NCBI GenBank assembly: GCA_044464175.1
Contig: JBIQLO010000127.1
Location: forward strand, 1 to 11,317
Length of the DNA stretch: 11,317 nt
Reading direction: 5' to 3'
From: JBIQLO01 sp044464175
GTDB lineage: Bacteria; Planctomycetota; Phycisphaerae; Tepidisphaerales; Tepidisphaeraceae
Shown: one piece after another, positions 5,361 through 10,810 of the stretch
Layout of the letters: every line of letters begins with the position of its first letter
Numbering within the stretch: the first letter of the stretch is position 1
Notes under the pieces: model-generated
Database searches by the model: none
Seen by the model: the letters and a program-made list of their open reading frames with translations, nothing else
Told to the model about the DNA's origin: nothing
Translations under genes and position numbers: made by a program

Positions 5361-6890
5361 TCACCGCTGCCCTTCCGCCGCATACTCCACCGAGTAATTC
5401 GGCGATTCCTTCGTGATCGTGATGTCGTGCGGGTGGCTTTCGGCCATGCTGGCGGCCGACACGCGGCAGAAACGCGCGTTCTTCCGCAGCTTCTCGATGT
5501 TGTCCGTCCCGCAGTAGCCCATGCCCGCCCGCAGGCCGCCCACCAGCTGGTACACGAAATCGCCCAGCGGCCCGCGGTAGGGGACCCGCCCCTCCACGCC
5601 CTCGGGCACCAGCTTGCCCGCCTCCTTCACGCCCCCCTGTCCATATCGGTCCTTCGAGCCCTGCACCATCGCCCCCATCGATCCCATGCCGCGGTAGGTT
5701 TTATACCGCCGCCCCTGGTGAATCACCAGTTCTCCCGGCGACTCATCCAGCCCCGCGAACAAAGACCCCATCATCGCGCAACTGGCCCCCGCCGCGATCG
5801 CCTTGGTGATGTCGCCGGAGTGCCGAATGCCCCCGTCGGCGATGACCGGCACCCCCGCCGCGTCGGCCACGCTCACCGCCGCGAAGATCGCCGTGATCTG
5901 CGGCACTCCCACCCCCGTCACGATCCGCGTCATGCAGATCGCCCCGGGCCCGATCCCCACCTTCACCCCGTCCGCCCCCGCCTCGATCAGGTCCTTGGCC
6001 CCCTCCGCCGTGGCCACGTTCCCCGCGATCACCTGGATCGTCCACTGCTTCTTGATCTGCTTCACCGTTTCAATGACGTTTTTGCTGTGCCCGTGGGCCG
6101 TGTCCACCACCACCAGGTCCACCCCCGCCGCGATCAGCTGCTCCACCCGCTCAAAATCCAGCACCCCCGTCGCCGCCCCCACGCGCAGCCGCCCGCGCTG
6201 ATCCTTGCACGCCTGGGGAAACTGGTGCAGCTTGTCGATGTCGCGCATCGTGATCAGCCCCACCAGGTGCCCCGCCTTGTCCACCAGCAGCAGCTTTTCC
6301 ACCTTCGAGCGGTACAGAATCCGCTCCGCCTCCTCCAGCGACGTGCTTTCCGGTGCGGTGACCAGGTTCTCCTTGGTCATCACCTCCCCGATCCGGCGCG
6401 AATCATCCTCCTGGAATTTCAGGTCCCGCCGCGTCAGTATCCCCACCAGCCGCGCCGGCGCGTGTCCCGAACGCCGCTGCGGAGCGGTGCCGGCCGCCCC
6501 GGCATCATCCTCCACCACCGGGATGCCGCTGACGTTGTATTCCCGCATGATCCGCCGCGCCGCGGCGATGTCAGCGGTGGGGGGGAGCGTGATTGGATCG
6601 ACGATCACCCCGTTTTCGCTCCGCTTCACCTTCTCCACCTCGCGCGCCTGCGCTTCGGCCTTCAGATTTTTGTGGATGATCCCGATTCCCCCCTCCTGCG
6701 CCAGCGCAATTGCCAGCGCCGATTCAGTCACCGTGTCCATCGGCGCCGACAGCAGCGGTATGTTGAGCTCGATCTCGCGCGTCACGCGCGAATGCGTGTC
6801 CGCCTGGGCCGGAATGAAGTCACTGCGTGCCGGTATCAAAAGCACATCGTCGAACGTGATGCCGTCGTGAAGAATCCTGGAGTGATCCAT
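5361..6890 (-). CDS. guaB: IMP dehydrogenase
   Basis: A 509-residue IMP dehydrogenase, the NAD-dependent enzyme that converts IMP to XMP, the committed step of guanine nucleotide synthesis. The N-terminal TFDDVLLIPARSDFIP and SAPMDTVTE (48-56) begin the (beta/alpha)8 barrel. Two CBS modules interrupt it at about 95-220. The catalytic loop GIGPGAICMTR (312-322) places the nucleophile at Cys319; Ala replaces the usual Ser two before it. ADGGIRHSGD (351-360), YRGMGSMGAM (399-408) and the flap Arg-Tyr dyad in GSKDRYGQ (R415, Y416) are all present, so the enzyme should be active. An unusual loop of about 20 residues (128-147) enlarges the first CBS module. A TTGACA element and a weak -10 lie just before ATG6890, implying its own promoter and almost no leader. 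Transcription may continue into the lipoprotein genes. Confidence 0.97.
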   Translation of the reverse strand: MDHSRILHDGITFDDVLLIPARSDFIPAQADTHSRVTREIELNIPLLSAPMDTVTESALAIALAQEGGIGIIHKNLKAEAQAREVEKVKRSENGVIVDPITLPPTADIAAARRIMREYNVSGIPVVEDDAGAAGTAPQRRSGHAPARLVGILTRRDLKFQEDDSRRIGEVMTKENLVTAPESTSLEEAERILYRSKVEKLLLVDKAGHLVGLITMRDIDKLHQFPQACKDQRGRLRVGAATGVLDFERVEQLIAAGVDLVVVDTAHGHSKNVIETVKQIKKQWTIQVIAGNVATAEGAKDLIEAGADGVKVGIGPGAICMTRIVTGVGVPQITAIFAAVSVADAAGVPVIADGGIRHSGDITKAIAAGASCAMMGSLFAGLDESPGELVIHQGRRYKTYRGMGSMGAMVQGSKDRYGQGGVKEAGKLVPEGVEGRVPYRGPLGDFVYQLVGGLRAGMGYCGTDNIEKLRKNARFCRVSAASMAESHPHDITITKESPNYSVEYAAEGQR

Positions 6891-6895
6891 AGGAT

Positions 6896-6925
6896 ATCAT
6901 TACGCCGCGGCCGCCGCCCTGTCAA
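6896..6925 (-). promoter_or_regulatory. Predicted guaB promoter, near-leaderless
   Basis: A perfect TTGACA (6925-6920, minus strand) is followed after 18 bases by AATGAT (6901-6896), which matches four of six TATAAT positions. The guaB ATG begins 5 bases after the -10, so the transcript should start at or within a few bases of the start codon. No Shine-Dalgarno site lies between. Confidence 0.5.
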
Positions 6926-6949
6926 GACGGCCCGCCGACGAGCCGTTTC

Positions 6950-7009
6950 GGATTCGGGACCGCGGATTTTGGAGAAATCTCAATCCAAAATCCGCAATCC
7001 AGAGTCCAA
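6950..7009. repeat. Inverted 7-bp array between the kinase gene and guaB
   Basis: The left arm has GGATTCG, GGACCGC, GGATTTT and GGAGAAA (6950-6977). The right arm has TCAATCC, AAAATCC, GCAATCC and AGAGTCC (6980-7007). GCGGATTTTGGA (6962-6973) pairs perfectly with 6984-6995 across a 10-base loop. It occupies much of the 167-base gap between the kinase stop and the guaB start. Remaining bases of the gap show only the guaB promoter. Confidence 0.85.
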
Positions 7010-7057
7010 GGTGGCCCGCCGCCGCCTCTCCCGCGCGGCGCCGCTGTGGCCGAGGCC

Positions 7058-7972
7058 TCACAGCGACGGTGCCAGCACCGTCGTGTCCGACAGATTGATC
7101 CGCGGCGCTTTGGCCGCCCGCGGCCTGGGGTGCAGGCTTGGCTGCGGCTCCGACGCCACCGCATGCTTTGCCAGCTCCAGCCGGTAAACCACCTGACCCA
7201 TGTCCGCCGGCCGGTGGGAGGGCCGCCCGTCGATGCATTCCATGATCAGGTTCGACAGCGCCGGCGGCGTCCGGGGATTGAGCTGCCGGGGCGCCTCGAT
7301 CTGCGAGCCCAGCAGAAAGCTGTGCCCCTTGTTCTGCTTCACCGTGTACAACGTGGGAATGTGCCTGCGCGTCACCGCCCAGTACATCGTCGCCCCCAGG
7401 TTGAACACATCCGTCCGGACATCCACCGGCCGGCAATTAACCTGCTCCGGCGCAATGAAATCGGGCGTCCCCTGAATCCTCGGCTTGGTCGTGCCGATCG
7501 GACAGCTCTGCCCGAAATCAATCAGCTTGGTTCCTGCCTGTCCATCCCGGAGAATGTTGTTCGGCTTCACATCGCAATGCACCAACCCCATCTCATGCAT
7601 CGCTCCCAGCCCCTGCGCCACGTCTATGAATATCTCGATCACCTCCCGCAGCGACGGCGGCAACCGCTGCTCCAGCGTCTGCCCCTCGAACAGTTCCATC
7701 AACAGCACCGCCTCCCGTGGCTTCAGCAGCAGCGTCTTGTGAATCTCAAGCTCCAGGCTGCGCCGCAGCACCGGGTGCGTGAACCGCCGGCTGATCTCAA
7801 ACTCCGTCTTCATCTGCTCGATGAAATGCTGCGTCTTGGAGTTTGACCGTACGACATGCTTCAGCGCGTAGTGATGGACGCTCAGAGGATCCAGCACTTC
7901 ATACACCATGCTGCCGGCCCCGTCACCCAATTTCCGGAGAACCCGGTAATGGGATATTTTGGAAATGGCCAT
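7058..7972 (-). CDS. Ser/Thr protein kinase, Hanks type, soluble
   Basis: A 304-residue eukaryotic-like protein kinase. In order: the glycine-rich loop KLGDGAGSMVYE (14-25), the ATP lysine in YALKHV (Lys38), a helix-C glutamate in TEFEISRRF (Glu57 or Glu59), the catalytic loop HCDVKPNNIL (132-141; Cys in place of Arg of HRD, with Asp134, Lys136 and Asn139 intact), the DFG motif (152-154) and GTPDFIAPEQ (168-177). All catalytic residues are present. HCD rather than HRD suggests activity less dependent on activation-loop phosphorylation, as is known for non-RD kinases. After the domain comes a tail of about 35 residues rich in Pro, Arg and Ala; there is no membrane helix or sensor domain. The start is ATG7972, set by AAAGGAG 8 bases upstream; the ATG at 7993 lies before that site. 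The targets are unknown. Confidence 0.93.
   Translation of the reverse strand: MAISKISHYRVLRKLGDGAGSMVYEVLDPLSVHHYALKHVVRSNSKTQHFIEQMKTEFEISRRFTHPVLRRSLELEIHKTLLLKPREAVLLMELFEGQTLEQRLPPSLREVIEIFIDVAQGLGAMHEMGLVHCDVKPNNILRDGQAGTKLIDFGQSCPIGTTKPRIQGTPDFIAPEQVNCRPVDVRTDVFNLGATMYWAVTRRHIPTLYTVKQNKGHSFLLGSQIEAPRQLNPRTPPALSNLIMECIDGRPSHRPADMGQVVYRLELAKHAVASEPQPSLHPRPRAAKAPRINLSDTTVLAPSL
7064..7083. repeat. Perfect 9-bp-arm palindrome at the kinase 3' end
   Basis: CGACGGTGC (7064-7072) and GCACCGTCG (7075-7083) flank CA. In practice this would fold as an 8-bp stem with a CCAG loop. It encodes most of the kinase C-terminus (DTTVLAPSL) and ends 4 bases before the stop. It may be a 3'-end hairpin or a short dispersed palindrome; no T-run follows. 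Confidence 0.5.
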
Positions 7973-8122
7973 GACAATCACTCCTTTCGCCACTCACCTT
8001 GGAGGCGAGCTCCTTGTACACCACCCCCAGAATAGGCTTCATCACATCCAACATTTCATTTCATTCCGCTGCATGTCACCCCTCTGAATTAAACCATAGA
8101 CTCGTTCCACCGATTAGGGAAT

Positions 8123-8138
8123 CCCCCTAAAATGGGGG
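8123..8138. other. CCCCC-TAAAAT-GGGGG hairpin
   Basis: A 5-bp all-GC stem (8123-8127 with 8134-8138) around an A/T loop, followed by a sixth G. It lies about 150 bases upstream of the kinase start on one side and 190 bases from the chelatase start on the other, so it does not sit where a terminator of either gene would. It could be a regulatory or dispersed element. Confidence 0.35.
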
Positions 8139-8312
8139 GTAAGTAGCGCTCGCCTGAGTTGTTATGCAACCTCGTCCATATCAGCTGGCGCAACCCGCCC
8201 CGATCAAAAATGCCCGGAAAAATGCCTGTCCGCCAAAGGCTCGACCTCCTGCTCCAGGGGCCGGCCGATGTCCCCCATCCCCCACCCGCTTTCCCCCGCT
8301 CCAATCGTCTCC

Positions 8313-8318
8313 TACAAT
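8313..8318 (+). promoter_or_regulatory. Possible -10 element of the chelatase gene
   Basis: TACAAT matches five of six consensus positions and ends 9 bases before ATG8328. The -35 region 17 bases upstream (TTTCCC) is weak. If used, the leader would be only a few bases. Confidence 0.35.
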
Positions 8319-8327
8319 ACCCCAGAG

Positions 8328-8780
8328 ATGTCCGACCTACCCACTGGAATCGTCATTGTCGATCACGGCTCCACCCGCCACGAGAGCAACCAGATGCTCG
8401 AAACACTGGTCGAGCTCTTCGCCGAGCGCTTCGCCGCCCGCTTTCCCATCGTCGAGCCGGCCCACATGGAACTGGCCGAACCCTCCATCGCCACCGCCTA
8501 CGCCCGCTGCGTCCAGCGCGGAGCCCAGCGCATCGTCGTCTGCCCCTTTTTCCTGGGCCCCGGAAAGCACTGGACTCAGGACATCCCCCGCCTCACCGCC
8601 GCCGCCGCCGAGGAGTTCCCCCACACCCGCCACCACGTCACCCCCACTCTCGGGATTGATGAACTGATCATGGACCTGCTGGCCAAGCGCATCGCCGGCT
8701 GCCAGGAGCAGGAATACGACTGCGACCGCTGTCTGGCCCACGGCGCCGCCCCCGCCATGTGCGTTCAGGCCAAAGCCTGA
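8328..8780 (+). CDS. CbiX/SirB-type sirohydrochlorin chelatase
   Basis: A 150-residue single-domain class II chelatase of the CbiX/SirB group, which inserts Co2+ or Fe2+ into sirohydrochlorin on the way to cobalamin or siroheme. The opening GIVIVDHGSTR (7-17) carries the metal-binding His13. FFLGPGKHWTQDIP (74-87) carries the second conserved His81. Between them lies the expected MELAEPSI segment, with TPTLGIDEL near 105-113. The length fits the short, dimer-forming form. After the domain is a cysteine-containing tail with C125, C132, C135 and C145, including CDRC, which may bind a metal or cluster; some CbiX proteins are known to carry such tails. ATG8328 is preferred over an in-frame ATG at 8268 because the family begins here and a -10-like TACAAT lies directly before it. 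Neighbours do not belong to the pathway, so the metal is undecided. Confidence 0.88.
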   Translation: MSDLPTGIVIVDHGSTRHESNQMLETLVELFAERFAARFPIVEPAHMELAEPSIATAYARCVQRGAQRIVVCPFFLGPGKHWTQDIPRLTAAAAEEFPHTRHHVTPTLGIDELIMDLLAKRIAGCQEQEYDCDRCLAHGAAPAMCVQAKA

Positions 8781-8812
8781 GTCGCCCGGCCCCTTCCCGG
8801 TGATTTCCCGCA

Positions 8813-8843
8813 AGTAACCAATAACCAACAACAAATAACATCC
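8813..8843. repeat. 7-bp array (AATAACC type) after the chelatase gene
   Basis: AGTAACC, AATAACC, AACAACA and AATAACA (8813-8840) followed by TCC. The array is A-rich and contrasts with the surrounding GC-rich DNA. It begins 32 bases after the chelatase stop and has no inverted partner arm. The rest of the gap to 8911 holds the promoter of the next gene. Confidence 0.7.
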
Positions 8844-8871
8844 GGCAAAGAACCGGACCCCTCTTTTTCCA

Positions 8872-8900
8872 TTGCCCCCTGCCTCCGGCTGCCCGATAAT
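8872..8900 (+). promoter_or_regulatory. Predicted promoter of the fructosamine-kinase-like gene
   Basis: TTGCCC (8872-8877, four of six to TTGACA) and GATAAT (8895-8900, five of six to TATAAT) are separated by exactly 17 bases. The ATG at 8912 begins 11 bases after the -10, so the leader would be about 5 bases, too short for a Shine-Dalgarno site. Confidence 0.55.
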
Positions 8901-8911
8901 GACCCTCGGAC

Positions 8912-9838
8912 ATGCCTTCATGGGAAAGTGACATTTCATGGGACATTCTCCGCGGCATTGTGCGGGATTGGGTCGGCAATGCCGCGGAATTGGTCGAGGT
9001 TAAACCCCTCACCGGCGGCTGCATCAACACCACCCTTTGCCTCACCACCGCCGACGGCCGCCGCGGCGTCCTGAAAATCACCCCCCACCGCGTCAACCGC
9101 CTCTATGAGCAGGAAGCCTACCAGCTCAACGTCCTCAATCAGGCCGGCCTCCCCACCCCCGAGGTCTACGCCTGCCAGGTCGGCTCGCTGGACAACCCCT
9201 TCAGCTACCTGCTGATGGAGTTCATCGACGGCGTCGATTTCGCCCAGGCCAAAACCCAGTGTTCCTCCGAGCAGTTCGACCAGCTCCAGATGCACCTGGC
9301 CGAACTGGTCCTCACCATGCACGAGCAGACCGCCGCCCAGTACGGCCGCGTCTGCGCTGAGGACACCCCCCGGCACGAGGGCTGGCCCACCTTTTTCCAC
9401 GAAGTTTACGACCCCATCTGGCGCGATGTGGAAAAACTCCCCTTCGTTCCCGCCAAATGCCGCAAAAAAATGGCCAAAATCCACACCCGGCTTGACCAGC
9501 TCATCGCCCACGAGGACCGTCCCCGCCTGGTCCACTGGGACATCTGGTCCACCAACCTCCTGGCCCGCCCGGATGACCGCGGCCGCTGGTGGGTCGTCGC
9601 CATCCTCGATCCCATCTGCAAATTCGCCCACGCCGAGGCCGAAATCGCCTACATGGAGCTGTTCCGCACCATCACCCCCGCCTTCCTCCGCGCCTACCAG
9701 CAGACCCGTCGCCTCGACCCCGACTACCACCGCCTGCGCAAATGGGTCTACCAGCTCTACCCCCTCATCAACCACATCCGCCTCTTCGGCCGCGAATACG
9801 TCCCCCCCTTGGAACAAACCCTCCACCAACTGGCGTAG
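8912..9838 (+). CDS. Fructosamine-kinase / aminoglycoside-phosphotransferase family kinase
   Basis: A 308-residue soluble small-molecule kinase of the APH/FN3K fold. GGCINTTLCLTT (35-46) and the ATP lysine in GVLKI (Lys55), a helix glutamate in YEQEAYQLNVL (67 or 68), LLMEFIDG (100-107), the catalytic loop VHWDIWSTN (207-215) with Asp210 and Asn215, and ILDP (231-234) with metal-binding Asp233 are in family order. The sequence around HWDIWSTN, the later EAEIAYMELF and the C-terminal INHIRLFGREY resemble fructosamine kinases, where the loop usually reads HGDLWSGN; here Trp replaces the Gly. Fructosamine kinases phosphorylate sugar-amine adducts so that they break down, repairing glycated proteins, but the true substrate here is unproven. 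The TAG stop is part of a GTAGGGGCGGCTT repeat. A promoter-like pair lies just upstream. A drug-resistance role is less likely given the fit to FN3K. Confidence 0.8.
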   Translation: MPSWESDISWDILRGIVRDWVGNAAELVEVKPLTGGCINTTLCLTTADGRRGVLKITPHRVNRLYEQEAYQLNVLNQAGLPTPEVYACQVGSLDNPFSYLLMEFIDGVDFAQAKTQCSSEQFDQLQMHLAELVLTMHEQTAAQYGRVCAEDTPRHEGWPTFFHEVYDPIWRDVEKLPFVPAKCRKKMAKIHTRLDQLIAHEDRPRLVHWDIWSTNLLARPDDRGRWWVVAILDPICKFAHAEAEIAYMELFRTITPAFLRAYQQTRRLDPDYHRLRKWVYQLYPLINHIRLFGREYVPPLEQTLHQLA

Positions 9839-9935
9839 GGGCGGCTTAAAAACCTCATGCTGAGTGTACCCACGAAGCATCTGGCCTATGGGTCAAGGCC
9901 CTTTCACTTCCCAAAGCCATTTCGCAGCCGCCGCC
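9835..9935. repeat. GTAGGGGCGGCTT repeat split by a second repeat
   Basis: GTAGGGGCGGCTT at 9835-9847 is identical to the left half of the element at 10771-10783. Its expected continuation, CAGCCGCCGC, appears 77 bases later at 9925-9934. The simplest reading is one copy of the 10771-type palindrome interrupted by the sequence at 9848-9924. The TAG at 9836-9838 is the stop codon of the kinase gene. Confidence 0.55.
9848..9924. repeat. Two-hairpin segment inside the split repeat
   Basis: Hairpin one: ATGCT (9857-9861) pairs with AGCAT (9876-9880), and inside it GTG (9864-9866) with CAC (9871-9873), with opposed GA steps between. Hairpin two: GGCCT (9883-9887) pairs with AGGCC (9896-9900). The structure resembles a short dispersed repeat rather than random spacer. 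No second copy occurs here, so repeat status is an inference. Confidence 0.4.
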
Positions 9936-9943
9936 ATCGTCGG

Positions 9944-9972
9944 TTGCCCAGTCCCACTCGATACCGTAACCT
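9944..9972 (+). promoter_or_regulatory. Possible promoter of the seven-helix membrane protein gene
   Basis: TTGCCC (9944-9949), the same -35 as at 8872, is followed after 17 bases by TAACCT (9967-9972, three of six to TATAAT). The start at 9986 is 13 bases further on. The -10 is poor, so this is tentative. Confidence 0.3.
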
Positions 9973-9985
9973 GTTCATCCTCCCC

Positions 9986-10774
9986 ATGACCCAGCAAGAT
10001 CCATCGGCGCTTCTGGAACCCAGCAATTCCAGTCCGCTATTCGGCTGTTGGCCCTTCCTCCGCATCGCCTTGATCGCCTGGGCGGCCATCGGCATCCTTC
10101 GCTTTCTCGTCGGTTTCGCCGGCTTTGGATTCCATGCGCGCGGCCTTGGGCAAATCCCCGCCGTCTTGGATTTCATCGGCAGCACCTGCCTGCTCCTGGG
10201 CGCTCTGGCCGCCTCCGCTCCCAACTCGCGCAACACCGCCCTGACCATCGGCGCGGCGTCGCTGGCTCTTTATGCGTTGCTTTCTCCATGGTTGAATGCC
10301 TCGGCGGTACATAGTGGTTTTTATCTGTCAGCTTTTCTCCAAGGCATTGAGCATGTCTGGTTTCCCGTCGCGCTGGTGATCCTCAAGATCAAGTCCCAAG
10401 CCCGGACCGCCGAACCGAGGCCTATAGCGCGGATGGACAAGCCAATGCCGTTGCTTCTTGCGGCCCAGCTTCCAGGTCTTGCGGGCATGTGTCTTGTGGG
10501 CGCTGTATGGGTCGGATGGATCCGCTCAGACCCATCCGGTGGACTTCTCGTTGTAATCTTGATTCTGTCGGTGAGCGGATCACTCCTGTCGGCCGCCCTC
10601 TCACTCGCCTTTCTCGGCACCCGCCATGGCGTGCTGGCGTGTGCATTCGCATTTGCCCATGTGCTTTATCTGGTGCTCTTGGCCGAAATTGTCTCTCGCG
10701 TACTGGCATCCGTCTATGCAACATCTCACGCCCCAGGCGGATTCTGGAATACGGAACCGAGGGTCAACTCGTAG
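9986..10774 (+). CDS. Hypothetical polytopic membrane protein, about seven helices
   Basis: A 262-residue protein with a short hydrophilic N-terminus (MTQQDPSALLEPSNSS) and about seven hydrophobic helices near 24-48, 57-77, 84-102, 113-134, 155-178, 187-210 and 216-240. The basic loop between helices four and five (KIKSQARTAEPRPIARMDKP) is probably cytoplasmic. No transporter, enzyme or sensor motif is recognised. The frame is open upstream to 9857, but that part is basic, Pro-rich and encoded by the repeat-filled spacer, so ATG9986 is chosen. Codon choice appears less GC-biased at third positions than in the neighbouring kinase gene, which could mean later acquisition or just weak selection. 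The TAG stop is supplied by the palindromic repeat at 10771. It is co-directional with the fructosamine-kinase-like gene, but the repeat-filled gap argues against tight coupling. Confidence 0.72.
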   Translation: MTQQDPSALLEPSNSSPLFGCWPFLRIALIAWAAIGILRFLVGFAGFGFHARGLGQIPAVLDFIGSTCLLLGALAASAPNSRNTALTIGAASLALYALLSPWLNASAVHSGFYLSAFLQGIEHVWFPVALVILKIKSQARTAEPRPIARMDKPMPLLLAAQLPGLAGMCLVGAVWVGWIRSDPSGGLLVVILILSVSGSLLSAALSLAFLGTRHGVLACAFAFAHVLYLVLLAEIVSRVLASVYATSHAPGGFWNTEPRVNS

Positions 10775-10800
10775 GGGCGGCTTCAGCCGCCGCTCCGCCT
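10771..10800. repeat. GTAGGGGCGGCTTCAGCCGCC-type palindromic repeat
   Basis: GGCGGC (10776-10781) pairs with GCCGCC (10786-10791) across a TTCA loop. TAG at 10772-10774 is the stop codon of the membrane protein gene. Copies: 2612-2641 (27 of 30 bases) and the split copy at 9835. It fills most of the 36-base gap to the convergent gene at 10811, and could act as a 3'-end hairpin, though no T-run follows. Confidence 0.8.
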
Positions 10801-10810
10801 CCCCCGCGCG

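Larger units (their letters stand above)
7973..8327. other. Divergent intergenic region between kinase and chelatase genes
   Basis: These 355 bases separate the minus-strand kinase from the plus-strand chelatase. They hold the kinase Shine-Dalgarno site (AAAGGAG, 7987-7981), a CCCCC-TAAAAT-GGGGG hairpin at 8123-8138, and a TACAAT element just before the chelatase start. A direct repeat of AAAAATGCC occurs at about 8206 and 8219. I see no cobalamin riboswitch signature ahead of the chelatase, no tRNA, and no convincing gene. Confidence 0.5.

Noticed and set aside
5088..7187. Long plus-strand open frame opposite guaB and flanking genes
   Set aside because: It is Arg/His/Pro-rich with no recognisable motif and mirrors guaB, whose protein has clear catalytic motifs. 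GC-rich DNA often leaves such antisense frames open.
8089..8304. 71-codon minus-strand frame in the kinase-chelatase gap
   Set aside because: Composition looks non-coding, no Shine-Dalgarno site, and it includes the GC hairpin; no family recognised.
8160..8327. Cobalamin riboswitch upstream of the chelatase
   Set aside because: I found no B12-box-like core, and the likely promoter lies only about 15 bases from the start codon, leaving no room for a leader riboswitch.
8913..9838. Aminoglycoside resistance gene
   Set aside because: The fold is shared, but the sequence around the catalytic loop and C-terminus fits fructosamine kinases better, and there is no resistance context such as an integron or transposon.
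8936..9880. Minus-strand open frame of about 314 codons opposite the fructosamine-kinase-like gene
   Set aside because: Gly/Val-rich without family motifs; the plus-strand frame has a complete kinase signature and its own promoter.
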